From contig NZ_RKIE01000003.1 in assembly GCF_003751785.1 (NCBI RefSeq), forward strand, positions 248,001 through 312,000: DNA of 64,000 nucleotides. Reading direction: 5' to 3'. A program made the position numbers and the translations under genes. The DNA comes from Frigoribacterium sp. PhB160 (GTDB taxonomy: Bacteria; Actinomycetota; Actinomycetes; Actinomycetales; Microbacteriaceae). Numbering within the stretch: the stretch's first letter is position 1; every line of letters starts with the position of its first letter. Under the pieces are notes generated by a model. It was not told where the DNA came from, made no database searches, and saw only the letters and a program-made list of their open reading frames with translations. Shown here piece after piece: positions 7,471-19,911 of the stretch.

Positions 7471-8886
7471 GTGGCGAACACCGTCGATCCGGTCCAGGAC
7501 CTCTGGCGGTCCGTCCTGGCCAGCCTCACGACCGACGACCGGATCACGCCCCAGCTGCACGGGTTCATCAGCCTGGTCGAGCCGAAGGGCGTGCTCGGCG
7601 GCACCCTCTACCTCGAGGTCCCGAACGACCTCACCCGCGGCATGCTCGAGCAGCGCATCCGCACCCCCCTGCTCGAGTCGATCGCGGCCCTCGGCGACGC
7701 CTCGGTGGCGAGCTTCGCCATCACGGTCAATCCCGACATCACGCCCGACACCCTCACGCAGCAGCCGGAGGAGTCCGAGCCCGCCCACTACATCGAGGCC
7801 CCCTTCGTGCCGGCCCCGGTCGAGTCGCCCGCGACGGGCAAGCGCAACGACTCGCGCCTGAACCCGAAGTACAGCTTCGACAACTTCGTCATCGGCGCCT
7901 CCAACCGCTTCGCGCACGCCGCGGCCGTCGCCGTGGCCGAGGCGCCGGCCAAGGCCTACAACCCCCTCTTCATCTACGGGTCGTCCGGCCTCGGCAAGAC
8001 CCACCTCCTCCACGCCATCGGCCACTACGCCGAGACGATGTACCCGGGCATCCGGGTGCGGTACGTCAGCAGCGAGGAGTTCACGAACGACTTCATCAAC
8101 TCGATCGCCAACAACCGCTCGAACCTCTTCCAGCAGCGGTACCGCGAGATCGACATCCTCCTCATCGACGACATCCAGTTCCTCCAGGGCAAGGACTCGA
8201 CGCAGGAGGCCTTCTTCCACACCTTCAACACGCTGCACGACCACGACAAGCAGCTGGTGATCACGAGCGACCTGCCGCCGAAGCACCTCACCGGCTTCGA
8301 GGACCGCATGCGCTCCCGCTTCGAGTGGGGCCTCATCACGGACGTCCAGGCGCCCGACCTCGAGACGCGCATCGCGATCCTCCGCAAGAAGGCGCAGAGC
8401 GAGAAGCTGCAGGTGCGCGACGAGGTGCTCGAGTTCATCGCGACGAAGGTGTCGAGCAACATCCGCGAGCTCGAGGGCACGCTCATCCGCGTCACGGCGT
8501 TCGCGAGCCTCAACCGCACCGCGGTCGACATGGCCCTCGTGCAGACCGTGCTCAAGGACCTCATCACCCTCGACGAGGACAACGTCATCGCGCCGGTCGA
8601 CATCATCAACTCGACCGCCGACTACTTCAAGCTCACGGTCGACGACCTCTACGGCTCGTCCCGGTCGCAGGCCATCGCGACGGCCCGTCAGATCGCCATG
8701 TACCTCTGCCGTGAGCTGACCAGCCTCTCCCTCCCGAAGATCGGGCAGCTGTTCGGCAACCGCGACCACACGACGGTCATGTACGCGAACAAGAAGATCA
8801 GCGAGCTCATGAAGGAGCGGCGCTCGATCTACAACCAGGTGACCGAGCTGACCAGCCGCATCAAGCAGGACACCCGCTACAAGTAG
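7471..8886 (+). CDS. dnaA: Chromosomal replication initiator DnaA
   Basis: DnaA is the AAA+ protein that binds DnaA boxes and melts oriC. The 471-residue protein shows a domain I that contacts the helicase loading machinery (residues about 1-85), a short variable domain II, a Walker A motif GSSGLGKTH near residue 170, Walker B LLIDDIQF near residue 232, and the DNA-binding signature GNRDHTTVMYANKKI near residue 426. The start is a GTG behind GGAAGAGGAA. A strong hairpin follows the stop at 8932-8960. Confidence 0.98.
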   Translation: MANTVDPVQDLWRSVLASLTTDDRITPQLHGFISLVEPKGVLGGTLYLEVPNDLTRGMLEQRIRTPLLESIAALGDASVASFAITVNPDITPDTLTQQPEESEPAHYIEAPFVPAPVESPATGKRNDSRLNPKYSFDNFVIGASNRFAHAAAVAVAEAPAKAYNPLFIYGSSGLGKTHLLHAIGHYAETMYPGIRVRYVSSEEFTNDFINSIANNRSNLFQQRYREIDILLIDDIQFLQGKDSTQEAFFHTFNTLHDHDKQLVITSDLPPKHLTGFEDRMRSRFEWGLITDVQAPDLETRIAILRKKAQSEKLQVRDEVLEFIATKVSSNIRELEGTLIRVTAFASLNRTAVDMALVQTVLKDLITLDEDNVIAPVDIINSTADYFKLTVDDLYGSSRSQAIATARQIAMYLCRELTSLSLPKIGQLFGNRDHTTVMYANKKISELMKERRSIYNQVTELTSRIKQDTRYK

Positions 8887-8931
8887 GCGAGTCGCGGGCG
8901 CTGCACCGCCCCTCCCGACCGCTCCGCCCCG

Positions 8932-8960
8932 ACGGGCGTCGACCTCGTGTCGACGCCCGT
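8932..8960 (+). terminator. Terminator hairpin after dnaA
   Basis: ACGGGCGTCGAC (8932-8943) pairs with GTCGACGCCCGT (8949-8960) over 12 bases with a 5-base loop, 45 bases after the dnaA stop. No long T tract follows. Confidence 0.7.
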
Positions 8961-9024
8961 TCGTCGTCCCCGGAGCCCCGTGGAGGCGCGCTGCCTGCCC
9001 TCAGGACCGCCATCGATCCCACAG

Positions 9025-9033
9025 TGTGGATAA
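9025..9033 (-). promoter_or_regulatory. DnaA box in oriC (consensus)
   Basis: TGTGGATAA is the exact complement of TTATCCACA. Confidence 0.9.
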
Positions 9034-9045
9034 CCTGTGGAAAGT

Positions 9046-9054
9046 CGTGGATAA
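9046..9054 (-). promoter_or_regulatory. DnaA box in oriC (one mismatch)
   Basis: CGTGGATAA differs from the consensus complement at one end position and is spaced 21 bases, two helical turns, from the box at 9025. Confidence 0.75.
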
Positions 9055-9203
9055 CTACCTGGTCGACTGTGGGCGGATGACACGACCCTGTGGGAACGGC
9101 CTCGGCCGAGGATCGGGCCGTGCGACTTCTCCGACCGTCGCTCCACATCCCGTCCACAGGTCGAGAACGTGTCATTCGCCGGAGCGACGGGGTTTTAAAC
9201 AGG

Positions 9204-9212
9204 TTATCCACA
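9204..9212 (+). promoter_or_regulatory. DnaA box in oriC (consensus, next to unwinding region)
   Basis: TTATCCACA is perfect and abuts the AT-rich segment. A second box follows after one base at 9214-9222. Confidence 0.9.
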
Positions 9213-9213
9213 C

Positions 9214-9222
9214 TGTGCACAA
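9214..9222 (-). promoter_or_regulatory. DnaA box in oriC (one mismatch)
   Basis: TGTGCACAA has the complement TTGTGCACA, the TTGTNCACA variant common in high-GC actinobacteria. It is head-to-head with the box at 9204. Confidence 0.7.
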
Positions 9223-9376
9223 CGGTTAAGACTGTTAATCCTGGATTACAAGAAATTGATGAAGAGACAACCTTGTGGACAGCCGGCCGCCCTCCCGGTG
9301 CCCGGGACGGGCCGCCTGTCCGCTGTGGCAGTATTGGCGGGCCGTCCACGAGCAGGTAGTCGATAGGGGTCCCCGC

Positions 9377-10525
9377 GTGAAGTTCCAGGTCAACCGTGAC
9401 GTCTTCAGCGATGCTGTCTCGTTCGCGGTGAAGCTGCTCCCGCAGCGCACCACGCTCCCGATCCTCAGCGGCGTCCTCATCGAGGCCACGACCGACGGCC
9501 TCACGCTCTCGTCCTTCGACTACGAGGTCTCGGCCCAGACGAGCATCGCGGCGGAGGTCGACGAACCCGGCACGATCCTCGTCTCGGGCCGCCTCCTCGC
9601 CGACATCGCGAGCCGCCTCCCGAACGCCCCCGTCACCTTCGCAACCGACGAGAACCGCATCGCGGTCAGCTGCGGCTCGGCGAACTTCTCGCTGCTGAGC
9701 ATGCCGGTCGAGGAGTACCCCACGCTGCCGACGGTGGGCGAGCGCTCGGGCGTCGTGCCCGGCGACCGCTTCGCCCTGGCGATCTCGCAGGTCGCCGTCG
9801 CCGCGTCGCGCGACGACGTCACCCCGGTCATCACCGGCGTGCAGCTCGAGGTGACCGAGAACGCGCTGTCGCTCGTGGCCACCGACCGCTACCGCGTCGC
9901 CGTCCGCGGCATCGACTTCGACCCCGGCACCGCCGCGAGCAGCGAGACCACGACGGCGCTCGTCCCGGCCCGCACCCTGCAGGAGGTCGGCAAGACCTTC
10001 GGCAACGCGACGACCGTGGCCGTCTCGATCACCGGCACCGACGACCGCGAGCTCATCGCGTTCCAGGCCGGCGACAAGACCGTCACCTCGCTGCTGATCA
10101 AGGGCAACTTCCCCCCGGTCAAGCGGCTCTTCCCCGAGACCGTCGAGAACTACGCCGTGATCAACACGGCCGAGCTCGTCGAGTCCGTCCGCCGCGTCTC
10201 GCTCGTGCTCGAGCGCGAGGCGGCCCTCAGGTTCACGTTCACGATCGACGGCCTCACCCTCGAGGCCATCGGCAGTGAGCAGGCGCAGGCGTCAGAGTCG
10301 ATCGATGCGTTGTTGACGGGAGAGGACACGGTGGTCTCCTTGAAGCCGCAGTTCCTCCTCGACGGTCTCGGAGCGGTCCACTCCGAGTTCGTGCGGATCT
10401 CCTTCACCAAGACGGAGAACCCGAACAAGCCCGGTCCCGTGCTGATCACCAGTCAGTCGTCGAGGGACCAGGCAGGGGCTGACAGCTACAAGTACCTGCT
10501 GCAGCCCAACCTCCTCCTGCGCTAG
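9377..10525 (+). CDS. dnaN: DNA polymerase III beta sliding clamp
   Basis: DnaN is the ring-shaped processivity clamp. The GTG at 9377 gives 382 residues with the canonical beginning VKFQVNRDVFSDAVSFAVKLLPQ. The three repeated clamp domains follow, with ILSGVLIEA in domain 1 and TDRYRVAVR in domain 2. Upstream in-frame sequence back to 9275 lies within oriC and is not clamp-like, which supports the GTG. The gene is followed after 55 bases by gnd. Confidence 0.97.
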   Translation: MKFQVNRDVFSDAVSFAVKLLPQRTTLPILSGVLIEATTDGLTLSSFDYEVSAQTSIAAEVDEPGTILVSGRLLADIASRLPNAPVTFATDENRIAVSCGSANFSLLSMPVEEYPTLPTVGERSGVVPGDRFALAISQVAVAASRDDVTPVITGVQLEVTENALSLVATDRYRVAVRGIDFDPGTAASSETTTALVPARTLQEVGKTFGNATTVAVSITGTDDRELIAFQAGDKTVTSLLIKGNFPPVKRLFPETVENYAVINTAELVESVRRVSLVLEREAALRFTFTIDGLTLEAIGSEQAQASESIDALLTGEDTVVSLKPQFLLDGLGAVHSEFVRISFTKTENPNKPGPVLITSQSSRDQAGADSYKYLLQPNLLLR

Positions 10526-10580
10526 TCGCGCGCCACAGAACCGGGGCGCTCACCGCGCCTCCCACGAACGAAGGATTCAC

Positions 10581-11465
10581 ATGCACATCGGCCTCGTCGG
10601 TCTCGGCAAAATGGGCAACAACATGCGCGCTCGCCTGCGCAACGCGGGCATCGAGGTCACCGGCTACGACGCCAACCCCGCCGTGTCCGACGTCGCCGAC
10701 CTCGGCGCCCTCGCCCAGGCGCTGCCGTCCCCCCGCCTCGTCTGGGTCATGGTCCCCCACGGCCAGATCACCGACGCGGTCATCAAAGACCTCAGCGAGG
10801 TCCTCGAGCCGGGCGACCTCGTCATCGACGGCGGCAACTCGAAGTGGCTCGACGACGAGGTGCACGCGACGCTCCTCGACTCGAAGGGCATCCGCTACAT
10901 GGACGCCGGCGTCTCGGGCGGCGTCTGGGGCCTCGACAACGGCTACGGCCTGATGGTCGGCGGCGACGCGGCCGACGTCGAGCGCGCCATGCCCGTCTTC
11001 GACGCGTTGCGTCCGGAGGGCCCCCGCGAGGAGGGCTTCAGCCACGCCGGCGGCGTCGGCGCGGGACACTACGCGAAGATGGTCCACAACGGCATCGAGT
11101 ACGCGATCATGCAGGCGTACGGCGAGGGCTACGAGCTCCTCGAGGCCAAGGGCCTCGTCGAGGACGTCCCCGCGGTGTTCAAGGCCTGGCAGCGCGGCAC
11201 GGTCGTCCGCTCCTGGCTGCTCGAGCTCATGGTGCTGGCGCTCGACGCCGACCCCAAGCTCGAGGCGCTCTCGGGCTACGTCGAGGACAGCGGCGAGGGT
11301 CGCTGGACGCTGGAGGAGGGCATCGCCCACGCCGTGCCGATGCCGGCGCTCAGCGCGTCGATCTTCGCGCGCTTCGTGTCGCGCCAGGGCGAGGGCTCGC
11401 CGACCATGAAGGCCGTCGCCGCCCTGCGCAACCAGTTCGGCGGCCACGCCGTCAAGAAGGCCTAG
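10581..11465 (+). CDS. gnd: 6-phosphogluconate dehydrogenase, short decarboxylating type
   Basis: The enzyme oxidises 6-phosphogluconate to ribulose 5-phosphate in the pentose phosphate pathway. The N-terminal Rossmann motif GLVGLGKMGNNM, the substrate-binding DGGNSKWLDD (near residue 88) and GVSGGVWGLDNGYGLMVGG (near residue 114), and the catalytic Lys and His-Asn in HYAKMVHNGIEYAIMQ (near residue 173) are all present. At 294 residues it is the short form (GntZ/YqeC-like) found between dnaN and recF in many actinobacteria. GAAGGA precedes the ATG. Cofactor preference (NAD or NADP) cannot be read with certainty. Confidence 0.94.
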   Translation: MHIGLVGLGKMGNNMRARLRNAGIEVTGYDANPAVSDVADLGALAQALPSPRLVWVMVPHGQITDAVIKDLSEVLEPGDLVIDGGNSKWLDDEVHATLLDSKGIRYMDAGVSGGVWGLDNGYGLMVGGDAADVERAMPVFDALRPEGPREEGFSHAGGVGAGHYAKMVHNGIEYAIMQAYGEGYELLEAKGLVEDVPAVFKAWQRGTVVRSWLLELMVLALDADPKLEALSGYVEDSGEGRWTLEEGIAHAVPMPALSASIFARFVSRQGEGSPTMKAVAALRNQFGGHAVKKA

Positions 11466-11482
11466 CCGCCTTCCCGGCCCGC

Positions 11483-12730
11483 GTGCGAGTACTGCATCTC
11501 AGCCTGACCGACTTCCGGAACTACGCATCCGCCGAAGTCGCTCTCGCGCGCGGGCCCAACCTCTTCGTCGGGCGGAACGGCCAGGGCAAGACCAACCTCG
11601 TCGAGTCGCTCGGCTACCTCGCGACCCTCGGGTCGCACCGGGTCTCGTCCGACGCGGCGATGATCCGCCAGGGCACCGACTCGGCGATCGTGCGGGCCCG
11701 GCTCCAGGCCGGCGACCGCGAGCTGCTCGCCGAGGTGCAGATCAACCGGTCGTCGGCCAACCGGGCGCAGGTCAACCGCGGGGCGATCAAGCCCCGCGAG
11801 CTGCCGCGGTACTTCACCAGCGTGCTCTTCGCGCCCGAAGACCTCGCCCTCGTCCGTGGCGAGCCGTCGGGCCGCCGCCGCTTCCTCGACGAGCTGCTCG
11901 TCACCCGCGCGCCGCGGTTCGCCGGGGTGCAGGCCGACTACGACCGGGTGCTGAAGCAGCGGAACACGCTCCTCAAGTCGGCCCGCGCCTCCGGGGTGAA
12001 GCCCGGCCAGCTCGGCACCCTCGACATCTGGGACGAACGACTCGTCGCCCTCGGCAGCGAGATCGTCGTCGCCCGCGACCGTCTCGTCGCCGACCTCGCG
12101 CCCGAGGCCGCCCGGGCCTACGCCGCCGTCGCCGGCGAGGACCACGCCGCCCGGCTCTCGACGGTGCTGAGCATCCGCGGCTCCGTCCCCGACGACGAGA
12201 CCACCGCCGCGGAGGCGCCGAGCGAGTCGATCCCGGCGGCCGACGTCCCCGAGGTCTTCCGCCAGGCGCTGGCCCGGGTCCGCCCGTCCGAGCTCGACCG
12301 CGGGCTCACCCTCGTCGGCCCGCACCGCGACGACCTCTTCCTCTCGCTCAACGGCCTGCCGGCCCGCGGCTACGCCAGCCACGGGGAGTCGTGGTCGTTC
12401 GCCCTCGCCCTCAAGCTCGCGTCGGCCGCGGTCGTGCGCGCCGACTCGGTGACCGGCGATCCCGTGATCGTGCTCGACGACGTCTTCGCCGAGCTCGACG
12501 GGTCGCGCCGCGACCGACTGGCCGACGCCGTGGCCGACTACGAGCAGGTACTGATCACGGCGGCCGTCGAGGGCGACGTCCCCGACCGCCTCAAGGCGCA
12601 CACCGTCCGCATCGCGGCCGGCACGATCGTCGAGCAGCCGGAGCCGCCGGTCGAGACCCCCGCACCGGCCTCGATCCCCGACGCCACGGCTGGTGACACC
12701 CCCGACGACGGTGTCGGAGGTACGGCATGA
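11483..12730 (+). CDS. recF: DNA replication and repair protein RecF
   Basis: RecF is an ABC/SMC-like ATPase that helps load RecA at gaps. The GTG at 11483 gives 415 residues with the usual VRVLHLSLTDFRNYASAEV beginning. Walker A GRNGQGKTNL is near residue 31, the FLDELLVTRAPRF region near residue 134, and Walker B VIVLDDVFAELDGSRR near residue 330. A short Ala/Glu-rich insertion (about residues 237-252) and a Pro/Ala-rich tail after residue 380 are lineage-specific. The stop overlaps the next start in ATGA. Confidence 0.96.
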   Translation: MRVLHLSLTDFRNYASAEVALARGPNLFVGRNGQGKTNLVESLGYLATLGSHRVSSDAAMIRQGTDSAIVRARLQAGDRELLAEVQINRSSANRAQVNRGAIKPRELPRYFTSVLFAPEDLALVRGEPSGRRRFLDELLVTRAPRFAGVQADYDRVLKQRNTLLKSARASGVKPGQLGTLDIWDERLVALGSEIVVARDRLVADLAPEAARAYAAVAGEDHAARLSTVLSIRGSVPDDETTAAEAPSESIPAADVPEVFRQALARVRPSELDRGLTLVGPHRDDLFLSLNGLPARGYASHGESWSFALALKLASAAVVRADSVTGDPVIVLDDVFAELDGSRRDRLADAVADYEQVLITAAVEGDVPDRLKAHTVRIAAGTIVEQPEPPVETPAPASIPDATAGDTPDDGVGGTA

Positions 12731-13338
12731 GCGGCGGCGACGAGGCGACCGGACCCGCGGCCGCGGGCGGTGCCGGGGCGGAGCCCGCGCCTCCCCGGGG
12801 CGAGGCAGGACTTCCTGCTCCTCGCGGCGAGGCAGAACCTCCTGCTCCTCGCGGCGAGAACGAAGCCCAGCGCGTCTACCTGCGGTTCCGCCGCGTCTTC
12901 GGCGACCCGAACCAGCGCTCGCGCGACGGCCGCCGACGCAAGGCGATCAAGCTCGGGTCGCCGAGCCAGCCCTTCGGCACCGGCCGCGAGCCGCGCGGCA
13001 TCGCCGACGTGCTCGCGAGCGTGACCAGCGAGATGGGCTGGAACTCGCCCCTGGCGCAGTCCGAGCTGATGACCGCGTGGCCCGACATGGTCGGCGACGA
13101 GCTGTCGTCGCACTCGCACCCGGTCTCGATCGACGACGGCACGCTGACCGTGCAGTGCGACTCGACGGCCTGGGCGACGCAGCTGCGGCTGATGCGCGGG
13201 ACGGTCACGACGACCATCGTCCAGAGGTACCCGGAGGCGGGCATCCAGTCGGTGCGATTCTTGGCACCCAACGCCCCGTCCTGGAAACGCGGTCCCAGAT
13301 CGGTCCCAGGGCGCGGTCCTCGCGATACCTACGGCTAG
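12727..13338 (+). CDS. dciA: DciA-like DUF721 protein
   Basis: DciA is the ancestral loader/recruiter of the replicative helicase DnaB. The conserved DUF721 block starts near residue 86 (GIADVLASVTSEMGWNSPL), followed by WPDMVGDELSSHSHPVSI and LTVQCDSTAWATQLRLM. The 203-residue protein has a variable N-terminus that includes two and a half copies of a nine-residue repeat (GEAGLPAPR, GEAEPPAPR, GE). The ATG sits in the recF stop (ATGA). The recF-dciA-gyrB order is typical of actinobacteria. Confidence 0.9.
   Translation: MSGGDEATGPAAAGGAGAEPAPPRGEAGLPAPRGEAEPPAPRGENEAQRVYLRFRRVFGDPNQRSRDGRRRKAIKLGSPSQPFGTGREPRGIADVLASVTSEMGWNSPLAQSELMTAWPDMVGDELSSHSHPVSIDDGTLTVQCDSTAWATQLRLMRGTVTTTIVQRYPEAGIQSVRFLAPNAPSWKRGPRSVPGRGPRDTYG
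12800..12858 (+). repeat. 27-base in-frame tandem repeat in dciA
   Basis: Units 12800-12826 and 12827-12853 differ at only three positions, and five bases of a third copy follow. Each unit encodes nine residues of the disordered N-terminus, so copy number can change without a frameshift. Confidence 0.8.
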
Positions 13339-13417
13339 GGAGGGTGAATCGTCCATCGGCCTCGGGAAAATCCCTCTGAGGGCGGATCTTCCCCTATCGG
13401 GGAGGGGGCTGCGGTAG

Positions 13418-15487
<2,070 letters not shown>

Positions 15488-15564
15488 CCCGCGCCTCCGG
15501 CCCGGTCGGAGCACGCCCGCGCCCCGCGGAGACGACCGGGGCAGACCACGACAGACGGAGAATC

Positions 15565-18223
<2,659 letters not shown>

Positions 18224-18231
<8 letters not shown>

Positions 18232-18631
18232 CGTCGCGGAGAGACTCCAGCGCAAGGCCAAGCGGCCCGCCGGCACGAAGCAGGTCCGGCTCAAGCTGGT
18301 CTACATCGACTTCTGGTCGGTCGTGAAGCTGTCGTTCCTGATCGCCGTCGCGCTCGGCATCATCACGGTGGTCGCCACGTTCCTCATCTGGCTGATCCTC
18401 AACCAGACGGGCATCTTCAACGACCTCGACAGCCTGCTGCGCGACATCCTGGGCGACCAGAACTTCACGCTGCAGAACTCGTTCAACATCGGGCAGATCA
18501 TGCTCTTCTCGATCGTCGTGGCGATCCTGAACATCGTGGTCGGCACCGTCATCGGCGCGATCGTGGCCGTGCTGTACAACCTCAGCGTCCGGGTCACCGG
18601 CGGACTGCTGGTCGGCTTCACCAACAACTGA
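18224..18631 (+). CDS. DUF3566 membrane protein
   Basis: This 135-residue protein follows gyrA in most actinobacteria and matches the DUF3566 family by order and appearance. A basic cytoplasmic N-terminus ends in [18 protein letters not shown]. Two membrane segments follow: about residues 42-66 and, after a loop with [13 protein letters not shown], about residues 88-118. The C-terminus is short. The molecular role is unknown. The ATG overlaps the end of gyrA by 8 bases. Confidence 0.85.
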
Positions 18632-18638
18632 CGTCGTC

Positions 18639-18667
18639 GGGGGCGAGGCCGGTCGGCCCCGCCCCCT
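18639..18667 (+). terminator. Terminator after the gyrBA-DUF3566 operon
   Basis: GGGGGCGAGGCC (18639-18650) pairs with GGCC..GCCCCC (18655-18666) around a GGTC loop with one asymmetric internal bulge. It begins 8 bases after the stop codon. Confidence 0.65.
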
Positions 18668-18694
18668 CGATTCGTCATCCCCGTCGTGGTGCTG

Positions 18695-18700
18695 TAGGCT
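18695..18700 (+). promoter_or_regulatory. Candidate -10 element of the tRNA-Ile/tRNA-Ala unit
   Basis: TAGGCT lies 13 bases before the mature 5' end of tRNA-Ile, leaving room for a short 5' leader. Confidence 0.55.
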
Positions 18701-18713
18701 TTACGACGGCCAG

Positions 18714-18787
18714 GGGGCTATAGCTCAGGCGGTTAGAGCGCTTCGCTGATAACGAAGAGGTCACAGGTTCAAGTCCTGTTAGCCCCA
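18714..18787 (+). tRNA. tRNA-Ile (GAU anticodon)
   Basis: The 74-base cloverleaf is complete. The acceptor arm GGGGCTA pairs with TAGCCCC, the anticodon stem CTTCG/CGAAG encloses CTGATAA (anticodon GAT), and the T arm has GGTTCAAGTCC. The CCA end is not encoded. Confidence 0.97.
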
Positions 18788-18823
18788 CTCCCGTGAGAAC
18801 ACCGACGGGTCTCCCCGCACCAC

Positions 18824-18896
18824 GGGGCCTTAGCTCAGTTGGTAGAGCGCCTGCTTTGCAAGCAGGATGTCAGGAGTTCGATTCTCCTAGGCTCCA
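18824..18896 (+). tRNA. tRNA-Ala (UGC anticodon)
   Basis: The 73-base cloverleaf has acceptor GGGGCCT with AGGCTCC (one G-U pair, itself a typical tRNA-Ala acceptor feature). The anticodon stem CCTGC/GCAGG encloses TTTGCAA (anticodon TGC). CCA is not encoded. It probably shares a transcript with tRNA-Ile 36 bases upstream. Confidence 0.97.
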
Positions 18897-18953
18897 CGAA
18901 AAATGGGCTCATCCCTGCTCGTTTCCCGGAGGGGAACTCGCGGGGATTTTTCG
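18897..18953 (+). terminator. Bifurcated terminator after tRNA-Ala
   Basis: CGAAAAAT (18897-18904) pairs with ATTTTTCG (18946-18953), enclosing ATCCC/GGGAT and a terminal hairpin GTTTCCC-gga-GGGGAAC (18921-18937). The run of T after a GC-rich stem makes it a convincing intrinsic terminator. Confidence 0.75.
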
Positions 18954-18967
18954 TTCGTGCTGGTTCG

Positions 18968-18994
18968 GCTGCGCCGCCGCTCCTGCGGCGCAGC
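18968..18994. repeat. GC-rich hairpin shared with the region after tRNA-Leu
   Basis: GCTGCGCCGC pairs with GCGGCGCAGC over 10 bases around the 7-base loop CGCTCCT. A near-identical hairpin (loop CGCTGCT) lies at 32847-32871, also just beyond a tRNA terminator. Confidence 0.7.
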
Positions 18995-19036
18995 GTGCCG
19001 GCGGAGCCGGCCCCATGGGCAGCCGAGCGCGGAGCG

Positions 19037-19164
19037 GTCGACGTCGCTTCGCTCGTCGACTGGGCGGAACGTCGCTTCGCTCGTTCCACGGGGAACATTG
19101 CTTCGCTCGTTCGATGGGCAACATTGCTTCGCTCGTTGCCCCGACAACGTCGCTTCGCTCGTTG
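19037..19164. repeat. Array of five hairpins with a constant loop and variable stems
   Basis: Five units occur in 128 bases. Unit 1 is GTCGACG/CGTCGAC, unit 2 GGAACG/CGTTCC, unit 3 GAAC/GTTC, unit 4 GGGCAAC/GTTGCCC and unit 5 CAACG/CGTTG. Units 1, 2 and 5 enclose the identical decamer TCGCTTCGCT. Units 3 and 4 enclose ATTGCTTCGCTC. The stems differ but remain complementary, which indicates selection or copying of the folded form. No gene overlaps. Function unknown. Confidence 0.8.
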
Positions 19165-19183
19165 CGGGGGGGGGAGACACGGA

Positions 19184-19211
19184 GGGCCCGCTTCCGGGTG
19201 GAGGCGGGCCC
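19184..19211 (-). terminator. Terminator hairpin of the gene at 19241-19774
   Basis: GGGCCCGC (19184-19191) pairs with GCGGGCCC (19204-19211), with a 12-base loop, 29 bases beyond the minus-strand stop codon. Confidence 0.65.
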
Positions 19212-19240
19212 TGGCGGGGTGGTGCTGGTGTTCGGGGGTG

Positions 19241-19774
19241 TCAGGCCTTGGTGTCGGCGTCGTCGTCGGCGACCCAGAGCTCGTCGTCGGCACGGAGGGT
19301 CTGCACGGCGGCGAAGACCAGTCCGCCGAGGGCGACCACGCCGAGGCCGATGAGGAGCACGCCGCCGACGCCGGGGCCGCTCTTCTTCTGGGGCACGTAC
19401 TTCGACGCGACCTTCGAGCCCTTCTTCTTGGCGTTCTTCACGGCCTTCTTGACCTTGGGGTCGTTCACGAGGTCGAGACCGTTGAGGTACGACGTGACCG
19501 CGGGGTAGAGGTCGTGCTTGAAGCGGTCCTGCGCCTTGGTCGCGACGTGGGTGCCGGCCGACAGGCCCTGCGAGACCGCGGGGCGGACGTTGTCGTCGAT
19601 GGCGTGCTTCACGCGGGGCACGACGTTCTTGTTCGCGTACTTGACGCCGTGGTCGCGAGCGTCGCCGACGACCTGGCCGGCGTGGCTGAAGACCTCGCGC
19701 TGCTGGGACCACACGTCGACCGCGTGCTTCTTGAACTTCTTCAGTTCTTTCTTCTGCTTGCGTGACAGGGCCAC
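19241..19774 (-). CDS. Lysine-rich protein with a C-terminal membrane anchor, unknown function
   Basis: The GTG at 19774, preceded by GGAGGAA at good spacing, gives 177 residues beginning VALSRKQKKELKKFKKHAV. Residues about 1-130 are charged and predicted helical, rich in Lys, with repeated KxxK patterns and no recognised domain. A single hydrophobic segment ([19 protein letters not shown], near residue 140) is followed by a short acidic tail. This looks like a cytoplasmic basic domain tethered to the membrane, possibly contacting DNA, RNA or envelope polymers. I do not recognise a characterised family. It diverges from the cyclophilin gene with 137 bases between starts. Confidence 0.75.
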   Translation of the reverse strand: MALSRKQKKELKKFKKHAVDVWSQQREVFSHAGQVVGDARDHGVKYANKNVVPRVKHAIDDNVRPAVSQGLSAGTHVATKAQDRFKHDLYPAVTSYLNGLDLVNDPKVKKAVKNAKKKGSKVASKYVPQKKSGPGVGGVLLIGLGVVALGGLVFAAVQTLRADDELWVADDDADTKA

Positions 19775-19911
19775 AGTGTTCCTCCAACGATCAATGGGCA
19801 GCGAGACGTGCGGTGCTGGTGTCCCATCCTGGCACGGGGCATCCTGGCAGGTAACACCGTGAACGCTGACCGGTCGCTGACGGATCAGGGCGCTGTGGAA
19901 GAATGTCGCCC

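Larger units (their letters stand above)
8961..9376. other. oriC: Replication origin oriC (dnaA-dnaN intergenic)
   Basis: The dnaA-dnaN gap contains perfect DnaA boxes at 9025-9033 and 9204-9212. One-mismatch boxes lie at 9046-9054 and 9214-9222 and a weaker one at 9274-9282. The right half, about 9191-9270, is the most AT-rich stretch near dnaA and is the likely duplex-unwinding element. Box orientation is convergent: the left pair reads on the minus strand and 9204-9212 reads on the plus strand. Gene context on both sides is the standard actinobacterial origin. The dnaN promoter must also lie here. Confidence 0.92.

Noticed and set aside
6607-8769. A 720-codon minus-strand frame spanning rnpA, rpmH and dnaA
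   Set aside because: Only its last 111 codons are a protein (RnpA). The rest crosses rpmH out of frame and runs antisense to dnaA.
18721-18770. GCGCTTCGCTG in tRNA-Ile as a member of the hairpin-array family
   Set aside because: The word is part of the tRNA anticodon arm and is explained by tRNA structure; similarity to TCGCTTCGCT is short.
19037-19164. CRISPR array
   Set aside because: Repeat units are too short (about 20 bases), adjacent without spacers, and there are no cas genes.
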